Below, piece by piece: positions 1 to 8,671 of a stretch of 64,000 bases of DNA. Made by a program: the position numbers and the translations under genes. Each line of letters opens with the position of its first letter. The first letter of the stretch is position 1. The notes below the pieces were generated by a model. It saw nothing but the letters and a program-made list of their open reading frames with translations, was not told the origin of the DNA and made no database searches. The DNA comes from CAVWDU01 sp963753815. Lineage in GTDB: Bacteria; Pseudomonadota; Gammaproteobacteria; Pseudomonadales; Halieaceae. The stretch is taken from the NCBI GenBank assembly GCA_963753815.1, contig CAVWDU010000003.1:620001-684000 (forward strand), given 5' to 3'.

Positions 1-1
1 G

Positions 2-217
2 CAGTACATCAGTAGCAGCGAGGTCACCTGGATAACCAACTCCTTCCGCTGGATCGACAATACCAGCGCTGGACTTATCAAGAATCCCCAGGCAGCCCTC
101 CGAGAAACCCGCGACCAGGTTGCCGCTCTTGTTAAACAATCCATAAACAAGCTCAATCGGGGAATCTCGGCCACAGGAGCACGGATAACTGGAGCCAGTT
201 CTATCCGCCGATCTTGA
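2..217 (+). CDS. C-terminal fragment of an unrecognised protein (runs off left edge)
   Basis: An open frame enters from the left edge and stops at TGA 215-217, giving 71 codons. The peptide is hydrophilic, with a helical-looking middle (ALRETRDQVAALVKQSINKL) and a Ser/Arg-rich end. It finishes 13 nt before the start used for the downstream nuclease, so the two could be co-transcribed. No domain is recognised, and the fragment could be fortuitous because most of the gene lies outside the window. Confidence 0.35.
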   Translation, partial: QYISSSEVTWITNSFRWIDNTSAGLIKNPQAALRETRDQVAALVKQSINKLNRGISATGARITGASSIRRS

Positions 218-230
218 TCTGTCCGGCACA

Positions 231-626
231 GTGGTAAAAGTCACTGATGGCGACACAATCACAATACTGGATTCAAATAACACTCAGCACAAGATTCGAC
301 TACATGGCATCGATACCCCGGAATTCAAGCAACCTTTCGGACGCGCAGCCAGAAATGTCATGGCTCAGTTGGTAGCCGGGAAAACTGTAGGTATCGAGGT
401 GAAGGATACTGACCGCTTCGGGCGCACTGTTGGCGTAGTCTATGTAGAAGGCTCGAATGCCAACCTTGATATTGTCCGACAGGGGTATGCTTGGTGGTCT
501 CGCCAATACGCCAGATTTGATACTGATTTTGAGCAGGCGGAGGCAGCAGCACGCGAAGGTGGTCTTGGGTTATGGGCAGAGTCAAACCCGATCCCTCCTT
601 GGGACTGGCGCAGAGGGTCACGGTAG
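231..626 (+). CDS. Thermonuclease-family protein (staphylococcal nuclease fold)
   Basis: A 131-aa SNase-like domain that would cleave DNA or RNA in a calcium-dependent way. The family's catalytic set is visible: DGDT near residue 6, an Arg followed by GIDTPE (residues 23-31), and DRFGR near 61. The start is GTG at 231. The frame opens only at 189, after TAA 186-188, and no ATG or signal peptide fits upstream, which is unusual because many relatives are secreted. Either the export signal was lost or the protein is intracellular. The domain itself looks complete up to the conserved GLW near the C-terminus. Confidence 0.85.
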   Translation: MVKVTDGDTITILDSNNTQHKIRLHGIDTPEFKQPFGRAARNVMAQLVAGKTVGIEVKDTDRFGRTVGVVYVEGSNANLDIVRQGYAWWSRQYARFDTDFEQAEAAAREGGLGLWAESNPIPPWDWRRGSR

Positions 627-740
627 CTGGTGGATACGGGTAGGCCACGACAGACGGCGCCTCCACTAATGCGATTGACACTACAGGTCCTCCAGGCCTC
701 AGACGACGATGAGGCAGAGGAGGCCATGTCCGGAATTCTT

Positions 741-807
741 GGTGACAGTTCACCCATTTGTTCCCTGAAGTTACGGATACCCCTCCAGAAATAGGTGAAC
801 TGTCACC
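741..807. repeat. REP-like inverted repeat, GGTGACAGTT family
   Basis: Two exact 14-nt arms, GGTGACAGTTCACC at 741-754 and its complement at 794-807, face each other across a 39-nt loop. The same core recurs at 2361-2388 and several times at 55.3-55.5 kb, so this is a dispersed repeat family rather than a private hairpin. It lies between convergent genes, a usual place for REP-type elements, and could also act as a bidirectional terminator. Confidence 0.6.
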
Positions 808-850
808 ATTATCGGTACCGCTTAGAAAAGAGGGATGACTTGTCTATGGT

Positions 851-1720
851 CTAGATGCGGATCTCATCGACACCCACAATCGACGTGCCGGAACCCCCCT
901 TCTGGGCGTAGAACTTCCAATTCGTTCCACCGCCGAAGCCTATGACATGAGTGTAGCTCGTCGTGTAGTCTCGCTTGCCGTACAAGGTCACTCCCGGGAT
1001 GTTCCAGCCTGCGACCTTGTCCTGCAAGACGTTGCCGTCGCCCGTTGGCTGCAAATGCGTGGCAGACACGCCAGCCTGCTTTCGAATCACATACGTGCAC
1101 GCCGTTAACATCCCAGTAACGACAACATTCCCCTGCAGGGGAACCAGCTTGTTAGTAACGTCAGCTGCATTCATCGGATTAAAGTTCTTGTGCATCGCTA
1201 TCGACATCGTGTTGAGCATCTTCGCCCCATACTTACACTTTACATCCGACGTGAGCTTGTACCCGGCGATGGGAAACCCCAAAGGGGCCGGACCCAAGAG
1301 CTGGTCTTCAAAGATCAGGTCACCGGAATCAACTATCATGTAGAACGTTTTTGGGCCATCGCCATCGCCTGCGATCGAGATACGGTGTTTGCGCAGGAAG
1401 GAGGATGGATTGTTCAGCATCTCATCCCGGGCGCGCTTCGACTGGCAATGGTTGAAGATTCGCAGGCCCGAATCTGGCGCACGGACGTTCGCTTCGGTCT
1501 TGACGTAATTGATGAGCTTTATCATCGCATCTTTACGAACGGTTTGTACCCAGTTTGACTTGGAGGCATACCAGTCCAATATAGCGTTGGTCAATGCGTA
1601 TAAAGCCTGTTTCGACTTGACGTTGTTATAGTTTTCAAGAGCCCGGTCGACCGCTTTCAGCTTTCCACTCCGAACTTTCTTGTTCCCTTCTGACTCTGTT
1701 TTGAATTTGGCTGCGTCCAA
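851..1720 (-). CDS. Unrecognised 289-aa protein with possible Cys/His deamidase-like motif
   Basis: No signal peptide or membrane segment is visible. The N-terminal third is helical and Lys-rich, with a pattern (NAILDWYASK, then VRKDAM) that resembles helical lead-in segments of some bacterial effector proteins; this is impressionistic. Residues 198-222 contain a hydrophobic strand, then LTAC (Cys208), then His222. An LxxC cysteine followed by His after 12-15 residues is the arrangement known in CNF1, BLF1 and CheD glutamine deamidases, so a deamidase-type fold is possible but unproven. The C-terminus (THVIGFGGGTNWKFYAQ) looks like a beta-rich end. The gene stands alone in the accessory region and the function is unknown. 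Confidence 0.65.
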   Translation of the reverse strand: MDAAKFKTESEGNKKVRSGKLKAVDRALENYNNVKSKQALYALTNAILDWYASKSNWVQTVRKDAMIKLINYVKTEANVRAPDSGLRIFNHCQSKRARDEMLNNPSSFLRKHRISIAGDGDGPKTFYMIVDSGDLIFEDQLLGPAPLGFPIAGYKLTSDVKCKYGAKMLNTMSIAMHKNFNPMNAADVTNKLVPLQGNVVVTGMLTACTYVIRKQAGVSATHLQPTGDGNVLQDKVAGWNIPGVTLYGKRDYTTSYTHVIGFGGGTNWKFYAQKGGSGTSIVGVDEIRI

Positions 1721-2530
1721 AGTGACCTGCTCCCTAATGAATGGTAGGCACGCCGCGAACAGAAGTCCGCAAGCATTCTCTAAAGAGTAATCGTTGCCTC
1801 GTACTGCGCGGAATTTTACAGTAACAATTGGTTCATTCCCCAGGCGAAAGAAACAACAAGCGAAGCACCGGAAAACCGAAGGGTTCGGGCATCAGCTTGT
1901 GCTCTGGTCTTCCAAGCTGCCGTTGGTAGCGGAAAGAACATCCAAACCACTCTTCCTCGATTTATTCTAGTCTATATCATTCACTGAGTCGTTCTACGAA
2001 AGCATTTTAGTATGGGAAGCGTAAACGGCCTGTCGAGGGTAGATTTCCTCACTGATACTGCTGACTGAGCCGGAGAAATTCGCGAAATGATTCCCGATTG
2101 CCCAGAAAAGTCTTTCGTTGAGGTGACCGAGCAATTCATATTCGCCCATTCCTGAACGAGAGCTCGCAGCAGTCCGTGCCATGGGGTTTTCAGTGGCGTC
2201 CCTGTTGATTCAACTCCGTCCCGGCGAAAAGAGAGAGCGTGGGAGGTGGCGCCCTGGTTGGCGTTACCAAAAGGGGCCGGGTAGGGGCTTGCTTTTCCTT
2301 TTCCCGAAGATGGGCCAGGATCTGGTCGACGTCCTGCCCCGCTTTATCGGGAATGACGTCCTGAATTTTGGTGACAGTTCATCCATCTGTGTTCAAGATT
2401 TTTTGGATGGCTTCTCTGGAGATAAGTACACTTTCACCATTAATCACTGTCAGTGATTTGTCTTAGGCAGGCGCGACCAGTTATTTCCACTGGAAGGACC
2501 AACTTCAACTCGGCTGAAAGGAGAACCCCG
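1721..2530. other. 810-bp gap without a convincing gene; one REP-like repeat
   Basis: Short open frames here (for example 1994-2182 on the minus strand) show no recognisable product or ribosome-binding site. Positions 2361-2388 carry a direct copy of the GGTGACAGTT repeat seen at 741, followed by CATCCATCT. The stretch probably holds the promoter of the leftward 289-aa gene near 1730-1830 and decayed sequence. Confidence 0.4.
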
Positions 2531-2815
2531 ATGAGATTGCCAGATAAACTGCTCCGTAAAGACTTTGGGAAGCCTGGCAGCCACGTTCATACTATATGGA
2601 TGGCCTGCCGTGCGGCCTTCGAAGAAATTCCGGCTTCTAGCGCCGAAGGTCTACTGGCGCTTACCGATAAGGTTAAGGGGCAATTGGAGAACCAATTCAC
2701 TTCAGAAGGTGAGCCTTTAGACCCGGCCACTATCAACGCGCAGACATACCGATGGCGTGACTTCGTTCCTAGCGAGGCAACCAGAAGCGGTGAAGGCAGC
2801 CGACTCGCCGAATGA
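2531..2815 (+). CDS. N-terminal part of an interrupted T5orf172-type protein
   Basis: Starts at ATG 2531 behind a clear AAAGGAG; an upstream in-frame start at 2453 has no such site. The 94-aa product is helical (MACRAAFEEIPA...) and ends at TGA 2813-2815. The same reading frame then continues without another stop through 3238, so this is most likely the first part of one 235-codon gene broken by a single nonsense codon. On its own the segment matches nothing I recognise; it may be the N-terminal extension of the T5orf172 domain that follows. Confidence 0.55.
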   Translation: MRLPDKLLRKDFGKPGSHVHTIWMACRAAFEEIPASSAEGLLALTDKVKGQLENQFTSEGEPLDPATINAQTYRWRDFVPSEATRSGEGSRLAE

Positions 2816-2860
2816 TACGGTGATGAACACGGCGAGAGCTATGATCCGGATCCCCCAAGG

Positions 2861-3238
2861 GTGGTGCCAGGGAAGCGAAAGGTGAAGCCGGGGCCGCGCC
2901 CCAGCCACGGTGACCGGGTTTTTGACCCGACAAAACCTGCAGTTGTTTATGCCTTCCGCCTTCGCGTCCCGCAAGGTGGCCGGTCAATCTACAAGGTCGG
3001 GTACACAGACAATCCACAGAAGCGGCTTTCTGCACTGAACGCGGGTGTGCGGACGGCGGTAACGGGCTGGAAGTATGAAGCAGCGCAGGTGGAGTTTCCG
3101 GAGTTCCCGAATGCTGACGCTGCCTACGACGCCGAGCAGATGGCACACGACCTACTGCAAGGCTATGAAATCGACTCAGAGCACTTCGAAACATCGCTGT
3201 CCGAAGTCCTGACCGCGCTGGAGTTGATTGTCCTGTAA
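2861..3238 (+). CDS. T5orf172 / GIY-YIG-like domain protein (second half of interrupted gene)
   Basis: The region VVYAFRLRV...IYKVGYTDNPQKRL is the hallmark of the T5orf172 (Mug113-like) branch of the GIY-YIG nuclease fold, followed by an AEQMAHDLL helix and an EHFE motif typical of the C-terminal half. A GTG at 2861 could start translation, but the frame is open back to 2816, immediately after the TGA ending the upstream segment, so the natural protein probably began at 2531. Members are common in phages and mobile elements and are thought to cut nucleic acids. Length from 2861 is 125 aa. Confidence 0.65.
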   Translation: MVPGKRKVKPGPRPSHGDRVFDPTKPAVVYAFRLRVPQGGRSIYKVGYTDNPQKRLSALNAGVRTAVTGWKYEAAQVEFPEFPNADAAYDAEQMAHDLLQGYEIDSEHFETSLSEVLTALELIVL

Positions 3239-3282
3239 TGATCCAGCGGTAACTGCAATCGCGGGAGAAAGATCACCATAGC

Positions 3283-3558
3283 TTACGCAGGATCAATGAA
3301 GTGAATGACACTGTCGCCGAAATGAATATCCGAAAGTTCCTCTGGAGGAGGAGGTATGGGCGGCCCCTCAATGACAATAGGAAGAAGAAACCCCTTGCCT
3401 TTCTTTGCGATTCCGTACTTCCACTCTTTTTTGACCCAACTCGACTCTTTGGCCGCAGTGGAGGTAGTGCACCATTCTTTCTGTAATTTTGCGGTGGCGT
3501 TGAAGAGCTGAGCCACCCGGTCATCCTTTCGATTGTGATTTTGGCGAATTACAGATCA
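3283..3558 (-). pseudogene. C-terminal remnant of a TIR-domain protein
   Basis: The frame reads AKESSWVKKEW, then a Gly-Lys-Gly and LLPIVIEG, then PPPPEELSDIHFGDSVIHFI, which is the order of the last third of a TIR domain (helix with WV..E, strand ILPI, Pro-rich loop, closing strand). The BB-loop and N-terminal half are missing. The frame is lost at 3556-3558, about 15 nt before the IS256-family transposase start. A GTG at 3516 exists but would make only 77 aa. I read this as a TIR gene truncated by insertion; bacterial TIR domains often belong to NAD-depleting immune systems. Confidence 0.6.
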
Positions 3559-3572
3559 AGAGGAAAAACAGA

Positions 3573-4678
3573 ATGGCTCAGCCCGTACAGGATAGTGCGA
3601 TTTACGATGCAGTGGAACTGCTCAAAGACAATGGATTCGATGCTCTGGCGGAGGCGGTCACGGTGCTGCTGAATACCGCCATGGTCGCGGAGCGCAGTGA
3701 GTATCTCGGGGCCCGGCCCTACGAACGCTCAGAAGACCGCCGAGGCTACGCCAATGGCTTCAAGGGCAAGACGGTCAAGACCCGCCTGGGCGAATTGCCG
3801 CTGAAGGTGCCGCAGACCCGGGACTGCGAGTTCTATCCCCACAGCCTGGAGAAGGGGCTACGCTCGGAACGCGCTCTGCTGCTGTCGATTGCGGAGATGT
3901 ACGTTCAAGGTGTCTCCACGCGCCGGGTCAAGAAGATCGTGGAGGAGCTGTGCGGCATGGACGTCAGCTCTACGCAGGTATCCCGGGCCGCCGCCGAACT
4001 CGACGAGCTACTGGCCGCCTGGCGCGAGCGCGACCTGGGGCGGTATCGTTACGTGGTACTGGACGCCCAGTACGAGAAGGTGCGTCAGGGTGGTCAGGTG
4101 CTCGATGCCGCCGTGCTGATTGCCTGTGGCGTGGACGCCGACGGCCGGCGGGATATCCTGGGTTGCTCGTGTCTCTGTCCGAGGCAGAGGTTCACTGGCG
4201 AGCCTTCCTGAGCTCGCTGAAGGATCGTGGGCTGTACGGTGTCGAGCTAATAGCCAGCGACGCCCACGAGGGGCTCCGGGCGGCCCGCAGGGCGGTGTTC
4301 CCCAGCGTGCCGTGGCAACGGTGCCAGCTCCACCTACAACAGAACGCGGGGCAGTACGTGCCGTCGGTGGCGATGCGGTCTCCAGTCGCGGCGGATATCC
4401 GGGCGATCTTCAATACGCCCGACCAGCACGAAGCCGAGCGCTTGCTGGGGATGTTTGTCGAGCGCTACCAGCAGACGGCGCCGAAGCTGGCGACCTGGGC
4501 CGAGGAGGCGCTACCTCAGGGTTTTACCGTATTCAGCCTGCCGCCTGCGCATCGGCGCCGGCTGCGGACCACGAACCTGGTGGAGCGATTGAACGAGGAG
4601 ATCCGCCGGCGCACCCGCGTGGCCCGGCTGTTCCCCAACGAAGCATCATGCCTGCGACTGGTGTCTGCGGGGCACTGA
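3573..4678 (+). mobile_element. IS256-family transposase, frameshifted and 3'-truncated
   Basis: The first frame (3573-4211) carries the N-terminal domain and the first catalytic Asp region (YVVLDAQYEKVR). Around 4160, after GRRDILG, reading must shift to the frame running to 4678, which holds the second Asp (ASDAHEGL) and the TTNLVERLNEEIRRRTRVAR region with the catalytic Glu. The protein then ends abruptly at LRLVSAGH, where intact relatives continue for another 20-40 residues. With one frameshift and a lost tail the copy is almost certainly inactive. An IS6-family element follows directly. Confidence 0.85.
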
Positions 4679-4719
4679 CAAGTTAAAACCCCCGGGCCGC
4701 GGAAATCCGGCTTCCGGTT

Positions 4720-5403
4720 TCACGCTACTGCCAGCGACCATCGATTGAACGCATCTTCCCTGAGATCCCGATAGTGTTCAGCTGAAATGAGATGCCTTCC
4801 AAGGTTGAAAAGGTTGTAGACGGAGGAGTGAACTCCGAGGAATCTTTGCGGCTGACCCGGTGATTTGAACTTTCGTATCCCCCGCTCTCTCACCCTCGTT
4901 GTCTGATGGGAAAGCTCAGCCCGATTGTTAGCGTACTGGGACGTGTCGTGAATCGCCTCAGGCATCAACTCTCTGTGAGCAACACCGTAGCTACGCAGCT
5001 TATCGGTCACAATCTTCCTCGGATCACCACCGTTGCTCTTGATTTGCCGCTTGAAGAAACGCTTTGCCGCACTCCCATCCCGGCGGGCTTGGAGAAACAC
5101 GTCCACCACCTCGCCATCCTGATCCACAGCTCTCCACAGATAGTGCTGTTTGCCGTTGATTTTGACGAAGACTTCATCGATGAAGAATGTGTCGCCGAAG
5201 CCTTGGTGCTTGCGCTTCATTCGCTTGGCATAGTTGGGTCCGAACTTGTTGCACCACAACCTAATCGATTCACGGGTAACAGTGATACTACGTTCAGCCA
5301 GGAGATCTTCAATATCTCGGTGACTCAGGTTGAATCGATAGTAGAGCCAGACCGCATGGCTGATGATTTCTGGCGGGAATCTATGGCGCTTGTAGGTATT
5401 CAT
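4720..5403 (-). mobile_element. IS6-family transposase, copy 1 (apparently intact)
   Basis: A 227-aa DDE transposase starting at MNTYKRHRFPP (5403); an in-frame start at 5439 would add 12 residues absent from the sister copies. The HTH region (YRFNLSHRDIEDLLAERSI) is followed by FIDEVFVKI with the first Asp, VTDKLRSYG with the second Asp, and ANNRAELSH with the Glu. All catalytic residues are present, so this is the best candidate for an active copy. It points the same way as copy 2 at 7876, and the 2.5 kb between them could move as an IS6-type translocatable unit. Confidence 0.88.
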
Positions 5404-5493
5404 CGTCGGAGTATCAGATATGAGCAGTTTATTTGCCAATACCCTCCCGTGGGTTCTACCCCATCATCCAAATTCTCTGATCAACATCTAGCC

Positions 5494-5604
5494 CAGGTAT
5501 GCCTATAATCATTCCTGCGTGGGACATCGGTGTTCTCTCCATTACCCGAACTTCGCAAAATCAGCTTATTGAATGCAGGTGTCCCCCGGTGATGATGAAG
5601 AGCC
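5494..5604 (+). repeat. 111-bp direct repeat, left copy
   Basis: Aligns without gaps to 7432-7542 at roughly 85 percent identity by eye, sharing TCCTGCGTGGGACATCGG and TTCGCAAAATCAG blocks. Each copy has GGGACAT near one side and GTGTCCC near the other, an imperfect inverted pair that could be an element end. The two copies bracket the three secreted-protein genes. Confidence 0.65.
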
Positions 5605-5851
5605 GGGCACATCACCCTGCAGATGGTGTCGCTAAGAAGCTTGAAACCGGCCTTCCCCAAGGTATTCCGTCACTGCACTGGAGAATTTGACCCAGACCCA
5701 AAAGGTTCGTTAATCTACCGTGCATCCAAGAAAAGACAAAATTTTTTCGCTGTCGGCATCGGATCTAATGCCTGCCCTGCAATTCCCACGGCGCAATGGC
5801 AGATACATCTGGTGGGCCGACTGCTAATTAAACCAGTGAGGAACAAAGTAG

Positions 5852-6241
5852 ATGAGGAAATTCACGAACAAATCATCCATCGTAATCGGTCTCGCCCTTA
5901 CGCTCGCCGGTTACGGTGGGGCCGCGAAGTCGGATGATGACATGGGTCCGATGAAGTACGATGCTTCCGGAAGCATGCCCTGCTCCGCGGGCGCACCAAC
6001 ATTCGATAAAGCTTGTGGCTGGCGAGTGTTACGCAAGCCAGGTGGCGGGGCCGAAATCTGGATCTCAAATATCGCGGTCAGTGATAAGCCCGCTTACCGT
6101 GTGCTTGAGTTCTCGGAGGGAGAGTTCACGGCTCGTGATGGTGCGCAGGTACAAACCGCCAAGGATGCTGACACCTGGTCAGTAACCGTCAATGAAAACG
6201 AACACTACCGCTTCGCGGGCGCCCTTATAACTGGCGGTTAA
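5852..6241 (+). CDS. Small secreted protein of unknown function
   Basis: A 129-aa product with an N-terminal signal peptide (about residues 1-27, hydrophobic core IVIGLALTLAGYG). The mature part has two Cys residues (SMPCSAG and DKACGW) that could form one disulfide, then GGGAEIWISN and a beta-rich C-terminus. ATG 5852 follows GAGGAAC 9 nt upstream. It is the first of three same-strand genes for small exported proteins (5852, 6359, 7022) lying between two IS6 copies. No family is recognised. Confidence 0.7.
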   Translation: MRKFTNKSSIVIGLALTLAGYGGAAKSDDDMGPMKYDASGSMPCSAGAPTFDKACGWRVLRKPGGGAEIWISNIAVSDKPAYRVLEFSEGEFTARDGAQVQTAKDADTWSVTVNENEHYRFAGALITGG

Positions 6242-6358
6242 AAGCCAGACTGTAGCATCGAGGATCGACGGCCAAACGCAGCGATCTTTAGAAGCAGCGA
6301 TCTTTAGAATATGCCGAACAACTACAAGTATCACAACATCACTGAGAGAGGTCAAGTT

Positions 6359-6934
6359 ATGTCAAAGCTGAAAACTGCGTTGGCCGCACTGGCCATCACC
6401 GCCTTGCCCGCCGCCTATCAGGGTGCAATGGCGGACAACACCAAAGCGCACTGCGACTTCTACAGCCACGGAGACAAAAAGTCGGACAGGTCCGGCCCCT
6501 GTAATTTTTCCCAACGCCAGGGCTATGTCGATATCACCCTCGCAAACGGCCGCTCGTTTGACCTGAAGCCGGGAGAGAAGGCAAACCACTTCCATGACCA
6601 GGAGGGACATAAGGTCAAGCGGGAGAGTTCCGGCGGGGATAACCAGGTATACCACTGGGAACACAAGAAAATTGTGGTTTCCTTTGGCGGTGGACATGGG
6701 CATTCAAAGACGGCGAGCGGCGCTATTGCCGTCAAGGATATGCCCCGCTACTGTGCGGGTGAGGCATCGGCAAAGTTCAATCGGCGCCCTGCCGATATCA
6801 GCACACAAAAGGCATTTAAAGACCAGGGCATGTATACCGTCTACGGACAGTACCCACCGTCAGGCGCTGACCCGACTGTGTTCATCTGCACGTTCAGCGC
6901 AGAGGGAAAACTTGTTGGCGTGGACAAGCAGTAG
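6359..6934 (+). CDS. Secreted protein, close paralogue of the 50.3-kb gene
   Basis: ATG 6359 begins a clear signal peptide ending near AMADN; the longer frame from 6311 lacks one. The 191-aa protein has an N-terminal region with CDFYSHGDKK, FSQRQGYVDITLANGR and FDLKPG, then a Tyr/Trp/His strand (VYHWEHKKIVVSFGG) and a C-terminal part ending in TVFICTF. Four Cys residues remain after processing. The product at 50324-50896 is nearly identical over the mature protein, which marks a duplication or capture event. Function unknown; it probably acts in the periplasm or outside the cell. Confidence 0.75.
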   Translation: MSKLKTALAALAITALPAAYQGAMADNTKAHCDFYSHGDKKSDRSGPCNFSQRQGYVDITLANGRSFDLKPGEKANHFHDQEGHKVKRESSGGDNQVYHWEHKKIVVSFGGGHGHSKTASGAIAVKDMPRYCAGEASAKFNRRPADISTQKAFKDQGMYTVYGQYPPSGADPTVFICTFSAEGKLVGVDKQ

Positions 6935-7021
6935 CGAGCCTACCAGTAGTCATTGCGGCGGCCAAAAACAGCAAGCTGTCTGAATTTTCCTACTGAGATT
7001 GGTTTGTTAAAGGAGATTTAA

Positions 7022-7354
7022 ATGCGGTTCATGAAAGTGCTCGTCGGCGTCGCGCTCGCCATTTCTTGCGCAATCAATGCAAATGCTGAAGATGCAATGG
7101 AGACGGCTACCTGCAAACTGACGAATCTTGCTGTCGTCAAGACGCTTTATGAAGGTTCCTGCACAGTCACGCAATCCACTAACGGCGACAAAACGTCTTT
7201 CTCGGTAAAAATGGGCGACACTGACCCATTCGTGTTCGCAGGTGTTAGGGGACAGAAAGACTGGATGACGGGCTCCGATAAAGTGGATTTCACGGATGAG
7301 CCTACTGGCGGGATTTTTCGTTGGTCAACGTTCGTGCTTGTGGTCGCTGAGTAA
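7022..7354 (+). CDS. Small secreted protein of unknown function
   Basis: A 110-aa product with a signal peptide cleaved after ANA (about residue 22). The start is well supported by AAAGGAG 6 nt upstream of ATG 7022. The mature domain has two Cys (ATCKLTN, GSCTVTQ), a beta-rich body and a closing FRWSTFVLVV strand. It is third in the run of exported-protein genes and probably shares their transcription unit, with 87 nt between it and the previous gene. No function can be assigned. Confidence 0.72.
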   Translation: MRFMKVLVGVALAISCAINANAEDAMETATCKLTNLAVVKTLYEGSCTVTQSTNGDKTSFSVKMGDTDPFVFAGVRGQKDWMTGSDKVDFTDEPTGGIFRWSTFVLVVAE

Positions 7355-7431
7355 CCGCGATCATTCAGCATAGTCGAGGCACATATCGCGAGGTGTCATT
7401 TAAGCGAACCCTACCCATTCAATCTCCAACT

Positions 7432-7542
7432 CAGGTACGCCTTTAATAACTCCTGCGTGGGACATCGGCATTCTCTCTATTAAACGATGTTCGCAAAATC
7501 AGTTTAATGAATCCCGGTGTCCCCCGTTAATGATGAAGAGCC
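7432..7542 (+). repeat. 111-bp direct repeat, right copy
   Basis: Partner of 5494-5604, same orientation and same length. It sits 78 nt after the last secreted-protein gene and ends just where the AT-rich att-like segment begins. Confidence 0.65.
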
Positions 7543-7594
7543 CATTTTTTATATATTTCATAGACTTATAAATGCTTAGAGCATCCGACTATTG
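7541..7594 (+). repeat. att-like AT-rich repeat, left copy
   Basis: CATTTTTTATA, ATTTCATAGACTTATA and TGCTTAGAG blocks match 11961-12015, where the same segment directly follows a tRNA 3' end. The copies are in direct orientation about 4.4 kb apart, as expected for the two ends of an integrated or duplicated segment. Confidence 0.5.
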
Positions 7595-7875
7595 CTAGGG
7601 GATGGGTAACATTTTGAAGTCCATAGTCGGTGGGTGTGACCAGAACTGCTCGAATATAACCAAGCGATTGAATACCTCGGATGTTCCCCGCCAAAGCTGT
7701 GGGTTGTCCCTACCAAAAACTCTATCCATGACCATATTTCTACTCTGGGCACGTTGTCATCATCACGAATGCTGGGGATGACAGGCTAAGTTTGGATGTA
7801 ATTTAGCCCCATTAGAAAACCGGGTTTTGGAAAATTAACTGCTCTTTGCCAGAGAAAACTCTGTCAACTTTCAAG

Positions 7876-8553
7876 CTACTGCCGTATCCATTCGCTAAAC
7901 GCACCTGCCCTGAGTTCCCGGTAATGCTGAGCCCGAGCAAGATGCCTGCCTGGATTGAACAGATTACTAACCACAGCATGAGTACCTAAGAATTGCTGCG
8001 CATGCATCACTGACTTGAATTTGAGCATCCCTCTCTCCCTGGTCCTGGTTGCCTCATGCGATTGCTCTGCCCGATTATTGGCATACCGCTCTGTGACATG
8101 AATGGCCGCAGGGAGAAGCTCTCGATGGGCAACACCGTAACTGCGTAGCTTGTCCGTGACGCTCTTCCTCGGTTCGCCACCGTGTGATCTGAGCAATCGC
8201 CTGAAGAAACTCTTTGCAGCACCACCATCTCGTTTAGCCTCCAAATAGACGTCAACCACTTCACCGTCCTGGTCCACCGCCCGCCACAAATAATGCTGAC
8301 TGCCATTGATCTTGACGAAAACTTCTTCAATGTAAAAGATGTCGCCGTAAGCTCGGTACTTGCGGTTCAATCTTCGAGTGTGGATCGCTAAGAACTCGAT
8401 GCACCAGAGGCGAATTGATTCGCGGGTGACAGTAATGCCACGTTCCGCGAGCAGGTCTTCGATATCTCGGTGACTTAAATTGAACCTGTAGTACAGCCAA
8501 ACGGCATAGGAAATGATATCTGGCTGAAATCTATAGCGTTTGTAAGTATTCAT
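7876..8553 (-). mobile_element. IS6-family transposase, copy 2 (full length, altered first catalytic Asp)
   Basis: A 225-aa transposase with the same layout as copy 1. The second Asp (VTDKLRSYG) and Glu (ANNRAEQSHE) are present, but the first motif reads YIEEVFVKI where copies 1 and 3 read IDEVFVKI, so the expected catalytic Asp is Glu. This would probably cripple strand transfer. The C-terminus has also diverged (SEWIRQ). The 280-nt stretch to its left (7595-7875) holds no gene. Confidence 0.85.
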
Positions 8554-8671
8554 CCTGAGATAGTCTCCCAGGGGCAGTTAATTTGGCACTGCCCCCTGCC
8601 CGGTTATCTGCTATGTTTGAATGGCAGCGCACGAGTAGATGCAGCTATCCTAATTCAATGAGCACCGATCA

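Noticed and set aside
1994..2182. 62-codon minus-strand frame
   Set aside because: No family, no ribosome-binding site, and it lies in a repeat-bearing gap.
2813..2815. Selenocysteine TGA
   Set aside because: No redox context, no SECIS-like hairpin seen after the codon, and the protein family is not a selenoprotein family.
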